Of a DNA stretch of 64,000 nt, positions 1 through 9,610 are shown one piece after another. The notes below the pieces were generated by a model. The model did no database searches. It worked only from the letters and a program-made list of their open reading frames with translations, and was not told where the DNA came from. The stretch's first letter is position 1. Each line of letters opens with the position of its first letter. The stretch is from an uncultured Pedosphaera sp. (GTDB taxonomy: Bacteria > Verrucomicrobiota > Verrucomicrobiia > Limisphaerales > Pedosphaeraceae): contig CAIXFN010000079.1 of assembly GCA_903918755.1 (NCBI GenBank), positions 17,908 through 81,907 of the forward strand, given 5' to 3'. The position numbers and the translations under genes are program-made.

Positions 1-2
1 TT

Positions 3-1334
3 TATTACGGCAATGGCAGCTCCGGCACGCTGGGCGGAACCAGTTGCGCGGCGCCGCTTTGGGCAGCGGTCACGGCGCTCATGAATCAACAAGCTTTGGC
101 GGCGGGCCGGTCCACCATGGGTTTTTTGAACCCGGCGCTCTATGCCCTGGCAAAAGGTAGTTCGTACCCGGCCACCTTTCATGACATCACCACGGGCAAC
201 AATTTCTCCTCCAGCAGTCCCGCTGCGTTCGCCGCCGTGGCGGGCTACGATCTGGCCACGGGCTGGGGCACTCCGGCGGGTGCGGCCTTGATCAATGCGC
301 TGACGGGACCACCGGATCCGCTGGGGGTTTCGCCCACCGTGGGGTTTGTCGCGACTGGTCCTGTGGGTGGTCCGTTCAACTCCACGAACACGAGCGTCCT
401 ATTGACCAACCGTGGTTCCGGTAATCTGCCTTGGGCTGTGTTCAATCCGGCGGTTTGGCTGGCTGCTTCACCCTCGGCCGGCGTTTTGGCTCCCGGGGCC
501 ACCACTAACGTAAGCGTGTGGTTGGCGGCGACCGCCACGGCGCTGCCCGCGGCGATTTATGCCACCAACTTGATCTTCACGAATGGGAATACGCATGTTA
601 CCGCGTCCGTGGCTTTTTCGCTGCAAAGCGGACAATCCGTCGTGCAAAACGGCGGTTTTGAAGCGGGCGACTTCTCCAATTGGTCACTGGTGGGCAACAC
701 GGTCGTGGTGGGTCGGCACAATAAGGTGACCATCTATAACGCGGTCGAGTCGTCCGCGAATTATCCGGCGGTGGTCCACAGCGGAAGCTACGGCGCGTTC
801 CTGGCGGACGTGCAATTGGCAACGCTATCCCAAACCGTTTCCACGGTGGCCGGGCGGAATTATCTCCTCTCCTTCTGGGTTGCCAATCCCACGGCGGGCG
901 CGACCCAAATTTTCCGGGTGAACTGGAGTGCCAGCGGCGGTCCGACGAACGGCCTTCTGGCTTGGACCAGCCCGCCCGCCTTGGGCTGGACTAATCTCCA
1001 GTTTTTCGTCCAAGCCAACTCGGCCAGTTCTATTTTACAGTTTGTTGCGGAAAACACACCGGCCGAATTTGGGTTGGATGATGTCAGCCTCCTCGAATTG
1101 CCCACGGTCCAGTTGCAAGGATCGACCCTGCCGTCCGGCAACCTCCAACTTTCGTGGAACTCTTTTGCCGGACTGGTTTATCAAGTGCAGTATAAATCGG
1201 ATTGGAACCAGGCAGTCTGGAATAATCTGGGTCTGCCGCTCAACGCGACCGGAGCGCCCCTGGCGGTTACCGACCCGGCCATGCAAAATCCGTCCACCCA
1301 GCGCTTTTATCGCCTCCTGGTCCAACCGAAATAG
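3..1334 (+). CDS. Sedolisin-like (S53) secreted peptidase, C-terminal part only
   Basis: The frame is open from the window edge, so the N-terminus lies outside; 443 residues are visible. Near the start is a GGTS-C-A-A-P segment (visible residues 11-18), which matches the sedolisin/kumamolisin nucleophile motif G-T-S-x-x-x-P with Ser14. About 50 residues later HDITTGNN and GYDLATGWGTP match the calcium-site region that ends S53 catalytic domains. The family comprises acid serine-carboxyl endopeptidases, usually secreted. After the catalytic domain comes a beta-rich linker, then a carbohydrate-binding-like segment beginning VVQNGGFEAGDFSNW (from about 640). The C-terminal module (LSW...YQVQY...FYRL) resembles the end of the giant protein at 61.7-61.9 kb. 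It is convergent with the next gene, 21 nt away. The peptidase family is confident; the substrate is unknown. Confidence 0.8.
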   Translation, partial: YYGNGSSGTLGGTSCAAPLWAAVTALMNQQALAAGRSTMGFLNPALYALAKGSSYPATFHDITTGNNFSSSSPAAFAAVAGYDLATGWGTPAGAALINALTGPPDPLGVSPTVGFVATGPVGGPFNSTNTSVLLTNRGSGNLPWAVFNPAVWLAASPSAGVLAPGATTNVSVWLAATATALPAAIYATNLIFTNGNTHVTASVAFSLQSGQSVVQNGGFEAGDFSNWSLVGNTVVVGRHNKVTIYNAVESSANYPAVVHSGSYGAFLADVQLATLSQTVSTVAGRNYLLSFWVANPTAGATQIFRVNWSASGGPTNGLLAWTSPPALGWTNLQFFVQANSASSILQFVAENTPAEFGLDDVSLLELPTVQLQGSTLPSGNLQLSWNSFAGLVYQVQYKSDWNQAVWNNLGLPLNATGAPLAVTDPAMQNPSTQRFYRLLVQPK

Positions 1335-1355
1335 TTAACCCGGGAGATGCTGCAA

Positions 1356-2171
1356 TCATCCCCTCCGAAAATTCCGCCATTCGCGTACCAGGAGCCGTAA
1401 GAAACCCAGCTTGGGCCAGGGGCGATTTTCCGTCCAGGCGTGGTAGCCCAACTGGCCATAATAGGTCAGGTTTTCGTCGAGGGTTTCCCGGCGTTTCCCC
1501 GGCAAGGAAGTGGAGAAGCGGGCCTCGTGAATGTTGAAATGACAGAGGGGTTCGGCCAGTCCCAGCACGCCGAAACGGGCCGCCAATTTGCAAAACAGCA
1601 CGCTGTCCGCACAAATTGGTAGCGTGGTGGGATAACCACCCAGGAGGACAAAGGCCTCGCGCGCAAACGCCGCCGCACTGGGAGGACCGAATTGCATTCC
1701 ATGGGTCAGCACGCGGTCCCGCATGACGGTGGCCGGGTGATAGCCGCCCGCCCAGGGGCTTGCGGAGGTCTCCGGCGGTTTGCCAACCCGATGGAGCACG
1801 AAGTTGGTGAAGGCATAGCGGCAATCCGCGTGCGCGGCCGTCCCGGCGCGCAATTGGCGCACGTAACCGGGCGCCAGCCAGTCTCCGGCGAAAATCGGTT
1901 TGACCCAGGCCGCCGTCGCCTCGAGATGCGCCCAATTCCAGTGCTCCACCCGCCCCAGTTCCAACGGCGGGCGAACCACCCGCACGGGAATACCGGCCCC
2001 ACGCAATTGGCTCACCGCGGTGTCCAGGTGTTCGCGGCCGGTGCGGGAATAATTGTCACTCAGGAGGACCTGGAAATCCCGGTCGTCCTGCGCCAGCAAC
2101 GAAGCCACCGTCTGCAGGAATTCCGCCGGGGGATTCCGCAGGGGCAGAATGACTTCTAGGCTGGTGAGCAT
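1356..2171 (-). CDS. Family 2 glycosyltransferase
   Basis: This 271-residue protein begins with a GT-A nucleotide-sugar fold signature: LEVILPLRNPP at the first beta strand, then QVLLSDNYS and a GDWLAPGY segment typical of GT2 enzymes around the nucleotide and acceptor sites. It probably transfers a sugar to a surface polysaccharide or lipid; donor and acceptor cannot be told from sequence. The start ATG overlaps the stop codon of the upstream nucleotidyltransferase by one base (TGATG). The two are therefore translated together and probably work in one glycan pathway. There are no membrane segments, so it is likely cytosolic or peripheral. Confidence 0.8.
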   Translation of the reverse strand: MLTSLEVILPLRNPPAEFLQTVASLLAQDDRDFQVLLSDNYSRTGREHLDTAVSQLRGAGIPVRVVRPPLELGRVEHWNWAHLEATAAWVKPIFAGDWLAPGYVRQLRAGTAAHADCRYAFTNFVLHRVGKPPETSASPWAGGYHPATVMRDRVLTHGMQFGPPSAAAFAREAFVLLGGYPTTLPICADSVLFCKLAARFGVLGLAEPLCHFNIHEARFSTSLPGKRRETLDENLTYYGQLGYHAWTENRPWPKLGFLRLLVREWRNFRRG

Positions 2172-2935
2172 CAGGCCGCGGACCGGCGTTGGGCAAAAAA
2201 GTCCGTTTTGAGGAACAGGTCCAGATCCTCGGGCGTGCCGACGCCATACATTCCCTGCAGTTCCCGGCCAGTTTTCATCGTGACGATTTTGGCGCCCTCG
2301 GCAATGAGTTGATTATAGGTGGGGGCCACGTAAAACTCATTGTTCACCCGCAAATTTGCCGCGATCATGGCGTCCGCCGCGCGCACGAAGTCCCGACCTT
2401 CGGCGAAATTGTAGATGCCCACCGTCGCCTCGTTGCTGACGACCTTTTTTTCCACGACTTCGGTGACCAGTTCGTCCGGCCCCAACCGGCAGTAGGACCA
2501 CTTGGGATGATCGGACCAAAAGGTCATGATCAGTCCGCGGACCCCGGGGGCGTCTTGCGCGGCGAGGTATTGATTGATGTCCAATTCCACCAATTGATCA
2601 CTGTTGGCAATCATGAGCGGGTCATTGGAATCAATAAATTGCCGGGCGAGCAACACGGTGCAGGCCGCGCCTTCCGTGACGGCGTTAACGGGGATGATTT
2701 CACAGCCGGGGCACAGCCGCCGGAGCTCCGCCGGCACTTCGGGATAGGTCTGCAAATGCTCGGCGAGACAGAGGAAAATGAAGCGGTGGGGGCGGGTTGG
2801 CCGAATGTTGTCAATCACCCACTGGATCATGGGGCGGGCGCCGACCGGAATAAGCGGCTTGGGCGTCTGATACCCGGCCTGGGCAAACCGGGAGCCGCGA
2901 CCCGCCATGGGAATGACAATCTGCAAAGTCTTCAT
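2171..2935 (-). CDS. Sugar-phosphate nucleotidyltransferase-like protein
   Basis: The 254-residue protein opens with IVIPMAGRGSRF followed by TPKPLIPVGARPMI, the G-x-G-x-R-x(n)-K-P nucleotide-binding signature of the NTP_transferase family (glucose-1-phosphate thymidylyl/uridylyl transferases and relatives). ANSDQLVELD supplies the metal-binding Asp. The family activates a sugar phosphate as an NDP-sugar. The exact sugar is unknown, and related enzymes also act on non-sugar phosphates. I chose the ATG at 2935 because family members begin right at the first beta strand. A start at 2953 would add six residues and neither has a clear ribosome-binding site. It is coupled to the glycosyltransferase downstream and divergent from the helicase gene, 125 nt away. 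Confidence 0.75.
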   Translation of the reverse strand: MKTLQIVIPMAGRGSRFAQAGYQTPKPLIPVGARPMIQWVIDNIRPTRPHRFIFLCLAEHLQTYPEVPAELRRLCPGCEIIPVNAVTEGAACTVLLARQFIDSNDPLMIANSDQLVELDINQYLAAQDAPGVRGLIMTFWSDHPKWSYCRLGPDELVTEVVEKKVVSNEATVGIYNFAEGRDFVRAADAMIAANLRVNNEFYVAPTYNQLIAEGAKIVTMKTGRELQGMYGVGTPEDLDLFLKTDFFAQRRSAA

Positions 2936-3060
2936 TTTTTTATGCGCGGCCATCCTTGGTCATCGGGGAATTCAAGGCAAGAGCGAAAATCCGGGGCCGG
3001 CTCGAAAGTCCAATGGGGGAGGTTGTATCGCCGGGGAAAGGACCTTAGAGTCAAAGGACT

Positions 3061-5625
3061 GTGTCGAAAACGCTTTATGATTTGCTGCCCCGGGATGGCG
3101 GGGCGGATAATGACGGTTTGCTCGGGCGATTCCTGGAATATGTGGAAGGGCGCCGACTGCAATTGTACCCCGCGCAAGAGGCGGCGATTTTGGAATTATT
3201 TGAGGAGAAGAATGTCATCCTGAACACCCCCACGGGATCCGGCAAATCCCTGGTCGCCGCCGCGCTGCATTTCAAGGCTTTGGCCCAGGGGAAGCGCTCA
3301 ATTTACACGTGCCCGATCAAGGCGTTGGTGAATGAAAAGTGGCTCGCCTTGTGCCGGGATTTTGGGCCGGACAATGTGGGATTGAGCACGGGCGACGCCA
3401 CGGTGAACCGGGACGCCCCCATTCTTTGCTGCACCGCGGAGATTCTGGCCAATATCGCCTTGCGGGAAGGAGCGCTGGCGGACGTGCGGGACGTGATCAT
3501 GGACGAGTTTCATTATTACGCGGACCGGGAGCGGGGAGTGGCCTGGCAGGTGCCGCTGCTGACCCTGCCGCAGGCGCGGTTCCTCCTCATGTCGGCCACG
3601 TTGGGAGAAACGGCCTTTTTTGAGGAGGAATTGACCCGGTTGAATGGCCGGACAACGGTCACCGTTAGTTCGAAGGACCGGCCTGTGCCGCTGGAGCATG
3701 CCTATTCCGAGTTGGCCCTGGCGCAAACGGTGGAAAGTCTCGTGGCGGATGGCAAGAGTCCGGTGTATGTGGTGCATTTCACCCAACTGGACGCGGCGCG
3801 CAGCGCGCAGGATTTCACGAGTATCAATGTCTCCACCCGGGAGGAAAAGGAGGCCATCGCCCGCGCTTTGGACGGTTTCAAGTTTTCCAGCCCATATGGT
3901 CCGGACCTCAAGAAGTGGCTGCGCCACGGCGTGGGCTTGCATCATGCCGGGTTGCTCCCCAAGTATCGGGTTTTGGTGGAACAACTGGCGCAACAGGGAC
4001 TGCTCAAGATCATCTGTGGCACCGATACCCTGGGGGTGGGGATCAATGTGCCGATCCGCACGGTGCTCTTCACGCAGTTGTGCAAATTCGACGGGCAAAA
4101 GACCGGCATTTTGAGCGCCCGGGATTTCCACCAAATCAGTGGTCGGGCCGGGCGGAAAGGTTTCGATGACAAGGGGTGGGTGGTGGTGCAGGCGCCCGAA
4201 CATGTCATTGAAAACCTCCGACTCGAGGAAAAGTCCGCCAAGAGCGGAAAGAATGTGGTGAAGCGCAAACCACCGGAGAAGAACTACGTCAGTTGGGACA
4301 AGCAAACCTTCGTCCGACTCATCGCCGCGGTGCCGGAACGCTTGCAATCCCGCTTTCAGGTCACCCATGGAATGTTGCTCAATGTGCTGAGCCGCCAAAG
4401 CGATGGTTGTGTGGCGATGCGGGAACTCATCTCCCGCTCCCACGAAACACCGAAGTCGAAGAAGGCGCACGTCAAGCGGGCCTGGCAATTGTTCCGTTCC
4501 CTCGTGGATCGCAAAATCATTGAATTCATTCCCCAGACTGCGGAGGGGGCGAAGCTGCGGGTCAACATGGATTTGCAGGATGATTTTTCCATGGATCAGG
4601 AACTATCCCTTTACCTTCTGGAAACGGCTCCCTTGCTCGATCCCGCCGCCCTGGACTATGCCCTTGATCTGATCACCCTCGTGGAAGCGATTCTGGAGAA
4701 TCCGGAAATCATCCTCCGGAAGCAACTGGACCGGGTCAAGGACCAGAAAATGGCCGAGATGAAACGCGAAGGCATCGAGTATGACCAACGCATGGAGGAA
4801 CTGGAAAAGCTGGAGTATCCGAAGCCCAAGCGCGAGTTCATTTACGCCACCTTTAATGCGTTTGCCGAACGTCACCCGTGGGTGGGGCAGGAGAACATCC
4901 GGCCCAAATCCATCGCCCGGGAGATGTTTGAGCAGTTCCGCTCCTTCGCGGATTATATCAAGGACTACGAATTGCAACGGGCCGAGGGTTTGCTCCTGCG
5001 CCATCTTTCGAGTGTTCACAAAGTGTTGACCCAGACGGTGCCTGACGCGGTCAAGAATGATGCCGTGCGGGAGATGGAACTTTACCTGGGGACAATGATC
5101 CGCGAAGTGGATTCCAGTCTGTTGGATCAATGGGAGAAGATGCGCGATCCGGGGTTCCAAGCCTCGGGTGGCACCACCGAAACCCGACCACCGGGGGCGG
5201 CCGAGGCGGCGGCGGATGTGACGCGCGACGTCAAAGCCTTTACAGCGGCCATCCGCACGCGGATCTTCATGTTCCTGCGCGGATTGGTGAATGCGGATTT
5301 TGAAGCCGCCCTGGCCATCATCGGCCCGGCCGCCATTCCGGGTGAGGAGATCTGGTCAGCAGATCGGTTGCGGACGGCGATGGCCGATTACCATGGGGAT
5401 CATCCATACCTGTCGCTGGATCCCAATGCCCGCAATGTGCGTCACACCTATGTGATTCCGGCGCCGGACAAGGCCTCCTGGCGGGTGCAGCAAATGCTGG
5501 TGGATCCCGACGAAGCAAATGATTGGGTGGCGGAATTCACCATCGATCTGCCGGCGTCCCGCGCGGCCGGTGAACCAAAAATCAGTCTCCTGCGTGTGGG
5601 GCCGCTGACCGCGGCGGCAGCCTGA
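3061..5625 (+). CDS. Ski2-like DEAD/DEAH-box helicase with DUF3516-type C-terminus
   Basis: The 854-residue protein starts at a GTG preceded by AAAGGA (3053-3058). Superfamily 2 helicase motifs appear in order: NTPTGSGKS (Walker A, about residue 60), DEFHYY (DExH box), MSATLG (motif III), [13 protein letters not shown], and [10 protein letters not shown] (motif VI). The spacing and the long alpha-rich C-terminal half fit the DUF3516 group of Ski2/Mtr4-like helicases found in actinobacteria and verrucomicrobia. They are presumed RNA helicases, but their physiological role is not well established. It stands alone on the plus strand between two minus-strand groups, so it is probably monocistronic. 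Confidence 0.85.
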   Translation: MSKTLYDLLPRDGGADNDGLLGRFLEYVEGRRLQLYPAQEAAILELFEEKNVILNTPTGSGKSLVAAALHFKALAQGKRSIYTCPIKALVNEKWLALCRDFGPDNVGLSTGDATVNRDAPILCCTAEILANIALREGALADVRDVIMDEFHYYADRERGVAWQVPLLTLPQARFLLMSATLGETAFFEEELTRLNGRTTVTVSSKDRPVPLEHAYSELALAQTVESLVADGKSPVYVVHFTQLDAARSAQDFTSINVSTREEKEAIARALDGFKFSSPYGPDLKKWLRHGVGLHHAGLLPKYRVLVEQLAQQGLLKIICGTDTLGVGINVPIRTVLFTQLCKFDGQKTGILSARDFHQISGRAGRKGFDDKGWVVVQAPEHVIENLRLEEKSAKSGKNVVKRKPPEKNYVSWDKQTFVRLIAAVPERLQSRFQVTHGMLLNVLSRQSDGCVAMRELISRSHETPKSKKAHVKRAWQLFRSLVDRKIIEFIPQTAEGAKLRVNMDLQDDFSMDQELSLYLLETAPLLDPAALDYALDLITLVEAILENPEIILRKQLDRVKDQKMAEMKREGIEYDQRMEELEKLEYPKPKREFIYATFNAFAERHPWVGQENIRPKSIAREMFEQFRSFADYIKDYELQRAEGLLLRHLSSVHKVLTQTVPDAVKNDAVREMELYLGTMIREVDSSLLDQWEKMRDPGFQASGGTTETRPPGAAEAAADVTRDVKAFTAAIRTRIFMFLRGLVNADFEAALAIIGPAAIPGEEIWSADRLRTAMADYHGDHPYLSLDPNARNVRHTYVIPAPDKASWRVQQMLVDPDEANDWVAEFTIDLPASRAAGEPKISLLRVGPLTAAAA

Positions 5626-5649
5626 GCCGTCCATTGGGGGCAGGGCGCT

Positions 5650-6075
5650 TCAGCCTTGGTGGGCCGGGGGAGGGGATTTCGCTCCCTTTTCCTTGAATTT
5701 CTCCGTGTACGTGATGACTCCGGCGCCCAGCATAATGAGGAGGACCCCGGCCCAGCGAAGCCAGGAAACGTGCTCCCCGAGGATGAATTTGGCGGCGGCG
5801 GTGGTGAACACAAATCCCAACGCCGTCAGGGGCCACACAAAGCTCACATCGCCACCGCGCGACATCAGAATCAGGAGCGTAACAAAAAAGAGGGTTTCGA
5901 AGAACATGCCCAGAATCATGTGCCGGTTGGTGAAGGCGTTCTTGGCGATCCGCAGGATTTCCGCCACAGAAACTTGCTGGAGGTCCCCGATCTGGCGCAA
6001 GCCCTGGTTGAGATACACCACGCCAACGGCCTCACAGAGCAATCCGGCCAATAATAATAGCAAAAGTTTGGTCAC
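5650..6075 (-). CDS. EamA/DMT-family small membrane transporter
   Basis: The 141-residue protein has about four hydrophobic helices: residues 2-22, roughly 55-72, 78-98 and 105-125. The last segment is WLRWAGVLLIMLGAGVITY, typical of the end of an EamA repeat. This is half the usual ten-helix EamA length, so it would work as a dimer like small multidrug-resistance proteins. It lies 6 nt downstream of hpnK on the same strand. That position suggests export or flipping of a lipid-linked or polyprenyl product, but this is inference from context. Confidence 0.7.
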   Translation of the reverse strand: MTKLLLLLLAGLLCEAVGVVYLNQGLRQIGDLQQVSVAEILRIAKNAFTNRHMILGMFFETLFFVTLLILMSRGGDVSFVWPLTALGFVFTTAAAKFILGEHVSWLRWAGVLLIMLGAGVITYTEKFKEKGAKSPPPAHQG

Positions 6076-6081
6076 GTCGAT

Positions 6082-6915
6082 TTACAGGTCTTGATAGCGA
6101 ATGAGGGCGATGCGCTGTTCCCGCACCAGCGCGACCACGCGCGGGCTGATCAGGGCCTCGTACTCAGGTTTAAATTCGTCCAGGGAGGGATGGGAGTAAA
6201 GCTCGGAATCACCGGGCGGCAGGGCCTGGAGCAATCGGATCGTATAAGCTTCATCCACGCGGGCGTTCTGCAGCAGCCCAAAGACGTGCTCGGTGTGGCG
6301 GATTGCGTGGCGGCGCAAATGGGGTCGCGCCCGCCGCGAAAGAATGGTGTAGATGAAGGCGTGACTCATCCGGTAAAGCCATTGCCCACGGGCCAGGCGC
6401 GTGTTGAACCAGAAGGGATCCCGAGTGAGACGGAAATGACGGATTCCCAATTCCCGCACCTCCGCCATCAGGAGGCGAAAAACCGTGGGATGCAAGTGCA
6501 TGTGCAGGTGGCCATTCACGTGATCCAACGGCAGGCCGGTGGCGCGGAAGCGGGCGAATTGGGCCTGGATCTCCGCGCGTAATTGCGCGCGCAGGGCGGG
6601 TTGGCTGAAGTAGCGAAAACCGGTCGCGGCCGGATTGTTGCTGAATTCCCCCGCGGCATTGACCAAGTCCGGAATCTTGGCGGGAGGCAGGGCGGAGCGA
6701 CCGCAAAGGAGGGAAAGATGCAATCCCACCCCGAGACGGGGGTGAGCCCGGGCCAGGGCCACGGCCTCCGTCAGGCCCGGTTCGTTGACCATGAGGCTCG
6801 CCGTGGTCAGGATGCCGTCGCGATGCGCCTGGATGACAGCTTGATTGATGGACGCCGACCTTCCGTAGTCGTCGGCATTTACAATCAGGCGGCGCGCCGA
6901 CTCAGGGCGTGCCAT
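6082..6915 (-). CDS. hpnK: HpnK-like, YdjC-family deacetylase associated with hopanoid synthesis
   Basis: The 277-residue protein begins with RRLIVNADDYGRS, the metal-binding DD motif of the YdjC/ChbG carbohydrate deacetylase family. DHVNGHLHMHLHP supplies the conserved histidines. A version next to presqualene diphosphate synthase is what is usually called HpnK. Family members are metal-dependent deacetylases; the true substrate in hopanoid pathways is not settled. I chose the ATG at 6915, which overlaps the end of hpnD by 14 bp; the ORF extends to 6963 but that start would lie deep inside hpnD. The last residues SLDEFKPEYEALISP are typical of the family. Confidence is high for the family and moderate for the hopanoid role. 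Confidence 0.75.
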   Translation of the reverse strand: MARPESARRLIVNADDYGRSASINQAVIQAHRDGILTTASLMVNEPGLTEAVALARAHPRLGVGLHLSLLCGRSALPPAKIPDLVNAAGEFSNNPAATGFRYFSQPALRAQLRAEIQAQFARFRATGLPLDHVNGHLHMHLHPTVFRLLMAEVRELGIRHFRLTRDPFWFNTRLARGQWLYRMSHAFIYTILSRRARPHLRRHAIRHTEHVFGLLQNARVDEAYTIRLLQALPPGDSELYSHPSLDEFKPEYEALISPRVVALVREQRIALIRYQDL

Positions 6916-7771
6916 AGCTAGGCGAGAGCAGGCCGGCGGCAAACCGGATTCCGGCGCGGGCAACCAGAAACAATTTCTGGCCCTTATTCAACCGGGTGGG
7001 GCGGGGGCCAAAAACGTCGAACTGCGAACGTTCCAATTTTCGCAAAAGCCGCCAATAAACGGAACCCATCAACTCCGCCGCCACCATGGCCCGCCGGTCG
7101 CCATCGGGCAGGGTGATGCGGGCCTGTTGATAAAAATGCCGGGCGCGTCCGGCGACATTTTCCGCCAGCGCCAAAAACCGCGACGAATATTGAAACCGGA
7201 GGATTTCCTCCGCGGTGACCCCAAATTTGGCCAATTCGTCCAGCGGCAGGTAAATCCGGCCCCGTTCAGCGTCGGCGCGAACATCCCGCAAAATGTTGGT
7301 TAATTGCAGGGCTTTGCCGAGATAAACGGCATATTCCCGGCAGGCAGGGCTTTGGTAACCGAAGATTTCAATGCTCAGCAGGCCGACGACGGAGGCAACC
7401 CGGTAGCAATAAACCTCCAGCTCCGCGTGGGTTTGAAACCGGGTGGTTTCCAAATCCATCTCACAGCCTTTGATCAGTTCATCAAACAAGGCAAACGGCA
7501 GGTGGTGTGCGAGAATGGCGGGTTGGAATTCCCGGTTGACCGCAAATTGGGGCGTACCCCCGGAGCAGGCGCGGTGGATGTCCTCCCGCCAGGCGGCGAG
7601 GCGTTCCCGCCGCTGGGCCACCGGGGCGGCGTCCTCATCGGCAACATCGTCCACTTCCCGGCAAAAAGCATACAGGGCCGCCATCGCCTCCCGTTTCGGC
7701 TTCGGCAGAAGCACAAAGGCAAGGGCCAGGTTGGAGGCGCTCTTCTTGGTGATGTTTTGGCACTCTTGCAT
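6902..7771 (-). CDS. hpnD: HpnD-like presqualene diphosphate synthase (squalene/phytoene synthase family)
   Basis: The 289-residue protein carries both Asp-rich motifs of trans-isoprenyl head-to-head synthases: REVDDVADE in the N-terminal third and LQLTNILRDVRADAERGRIYLP in the middle. The family condenses two farnesyl diphosphates; HpnD makes presqualene diphosphate. The neighbour hpnK supports the hopanoid or squalene assignment over phytoene synthase. The partners HpnC and HpnE, which complete the bacterial route to squalene, are not in this window. The ATG at 7771 (MQECQN) was chosen because the longer ORF to 7837 would run into the preceding gene. The spacing to that gene is 4 nt. Confidence 0.8.
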   Translation of the reverse strand: MQECQNITKKSASNLALAFVLLPKPKREAMAALYAFCREVDDVADEDAAPVAQRRERLAAWREDIHRACSGGTPQFAVNREFQPAILAHHLPFALFDELIKGCEMDLETTRFQTHAELEVYCYRVASVVGLLSIEIFGYQSPACREYAVYLGKALQLTNILRDVRADAERGRIYLPLDELAKFGVTAEEILRFQYSSRFLALAENVAGRARHFYQQARITLPDGDRRAMVAAELMGSVYWRLLRKLERSQFDVFGPRPTRLNKGQKLFLVARAGIRFAAGLLSPSYGTP

Positions 7772-7775
7772 GAGC

Positions 7776-8159
7776 TTAGGTACCGCGCGGTAATTCGCCT
7801 TCGGGTCGGACCGGCGGCAGACCGCCGGTTTCGGCAAGCGTGGGGTTTCGGCGGCGGTGTTCGCGACGCCGTTTCCGCTTGCGCGTCACCCCGGGCTCGG
7901 AACTGGCCGCGAGCTGCTCGGAATTCGCGGGCGCGGCTGGATCCAGTCGGGGCGCGGCCGATTTGCGATGGTGTTGGCGGTGCTTCCGCTCGCGCTTGGG
8001 CTTGTGAAAGTAACGAACGTAGGCCACCACCAATAGGATCACCACACTCAAGGAGCCGACCACGTAAAAGCTGTCGCGCCAGACATCCTTGCTGATAAAA
8101 AAGGATTGGGTCTGGATGGCGGCGGAACGATCGTCGATTTGTTCGGTGGTCTGGTTCAT
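7776..8159 (-). CDS. Small single-pass membrane protein with basic tail
   Basis: The predicted protein of 127 residues starts at ATG 8159 (MNQTTEQIDDR), 16 nt after the response-regulator stop. It has one clear transmembrane segment, FYVVGSLSVVILLVVAY (about residues 31-47). The tail is long and strongly basic, rich in Lys, Arg and His, with RKRKRRREHRRR near the end. I do not recognise a family. It sits between a two-component system and hpnD with gaps of 16 and 4 nt, so it is almost certainly in the same transcript. It may be an accessory membrane factor, but no function can be assigned. Confidence 0.55.
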   Translation of the reverse strand: MNQTTEQIDDRSAAIQTQSFFISKDVWRDSFYVVGSLSVVILLVVAYVRYFHKPKRERKHRQHHRKSAAPRLDPAAPANSEQLAASSEPGVTRKRKRRREHRRRNPTLAETGGLPPVRPEGELPRGT

Positions 8160-8175
8160 GCGGGATTTGAGCTCA

Positions 8176-9603
8176 TCAAGCGCGTTCGCGGTTGACGGCG
8201 GTCGCCGTATCCTCCTCGGTGTCACCGCCGGAGCCGATATTGAGCCGTTGCATGCGGTAGCGCAGGGCGTGGCGGCTGATCTTCAAATGTTCGGCCGTCC
8301 GAGTCAGGCTGAAATGATGCTGCTCCAGGACGGAGGCAATCAAATCTTTTTCAAACGAGCCCACGATTTCCTCGAGGGACTGTTGTCCGTTCGCCTTGGG
8401 GCCGGTGGGTTTCCGCAGGCCGGTTTCGATCTGAAAATCAGGCAGGCTTCCCGGTTGGATTTCATCGGAATTCTCCAGAATCAGCGCCCGCTCGATGACA
8501 TTACGGAGTTCCCGGACATTGCCGGGCCAATGATGCCCCAGCAATTTTTGTTGAGCCGCACGGGTAAACCGCCGGGCGGGCTTTTTCACGGTCGGGGCGA
8601 AGTGCCGGAGAAAATGTTCCGCCAACAGCAGGACATCCTGCTGGCGCTCGCGGAGGGGCGGCAGCCGGAATTGCACCACATTGAGGCGGTGGAACAAATC
8701 CTCGCGAAATTCATTTTGCTGGATCGCCTCGATGATATTCCGGTTCGTCGCGGCGATCAGGCGGACGTCCACCCGCAGTTCCTGCACCCCCCCGACCCGC
8801 GTGAAGGTGCCATCCTCCAGAAAGCGCAACAACTTGGCCTGCAAGGGACGACTCATATCGGCAATTTCGTCCAGGAAAATGCTGCCCCCGTCCGCCTCCT
8901 CCACCCGGCCGGCTTTTTGCCGTAAGGCACCCGTGAAGGCCCCGCGCTCGTGACCGAACAACTCACTTTCCAGGAGGGTTTCCGGAATCGCGGCGCAATT
9001 AATCCGAACGTAATTGGCGTTACGGCGGTTGCTGAGGCAGTGCAACGCTCCCGCCACCAATTCCTTGCCGGTGCCGCTTTCACCGAGGATGAGCACCCGG
9101 GCGTCGGTCGGAGCCACGGTTTGGATCATTTGCCGCAAATCCCGCACCGAATTGGACTCGCCCACAATGTGCTCCAGGCGGTACGTCTCATTCGCGCGCG
9201 CGCGTAAGGAGGCATTTTGGTGGAGCAGTTGATGCCGTTCCGCGCAACGCCCCACCGCGTGGAGCAATTCCTCCGGCGCGAAAGGCTTGGAGAGATAGTC
9301 AAAGGCCCCGGCCTTGATGGCATCGACCGCCAGTTTGGGGGTGGCGTAAGCGGTGATCATCAGGATCGGCAAATCCGGCCAGCGGGCATGGGTTTTGGTG
9401 ATCAACTCATAACCGCTCATGCCGCCGAGCCGGGCGTCCGTGATGACCATGAGGAATTCCTCCTGCGCCAGCAACGTGAGCGCTTCCTCCGCGGATTCGA
9501 TTGCCCGCACCGCGTAGCCGTCGTCCGTCAGGATGGTCCGGACCGACAGCCGCATATTCTTTTCGTCGTCAACGACGAGTACTGGTGCCAATGGGCGGGT
9601 CAT
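8176..9603 (-). CDS. NtrC-family sigma-54-dependent response regulator
   Basis: The 475-residue protein has three domains. A receiver domain (1-120) carries VVDDEK and the phospho-acceptor Asp56 in MVITDARLGG, with the conserved Lys in YLSKPF. An AAA+ activator domain has GESGTGKE (174-181) and the sigma-54-contacting GAFTGA loop (221-226). A C-terminal Fis-type helix-turn-helix (ARTAEHLKISRHALRYRM-like, last 60 residues) follows. It should activate sigma-54 promoters when phosphorylated. The histidine kinase gene is immediately upstream (7-nt gap), so the two form a cognate pair. No target can be read from the window. Confidence 0.92.
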   Translation of the reverse strand: MTRPLAPVLVVDDEKNMRLSVRTILTDDGYAVRAIESAEEALTLLAQEEFLMVITDARLGGMSGYELITKTHARWPDLPILMITAYATPKLAVDAIKAGAFDYLSKPFAPEELLHAVGRCAERHQLLHQNASLRARANETYRLEHIVGESNSVRDLRQMIQTVAPTDARVLILGESGTGKELVAGALHCLSNRRNANYVRINCAAIPETLLESELFGHERGAFTGALRQKAGRVEEADGGSIFLDEIADMSRPLQAKLLRFLEDGTFTRVGGVQELRVDVRLIAATNRNIIEAIQQNEFREDLFHRLNVVQFRLPPLRERQQDVLLLAEHFLRHFAPTVKKPARRFTRAAQQKLLGHHWPGNVRELRNVIERALILENSDEIQPGSLPDFQIETGLRKPTGPKANGQQSLEEIVGSFEKDLIASVLEQHHFSLTRTAEHLKISRHALRYRMQRLNIGSGGDTEEDTATAVNRERA

Positions 9604-9610
9604 GGTTTGG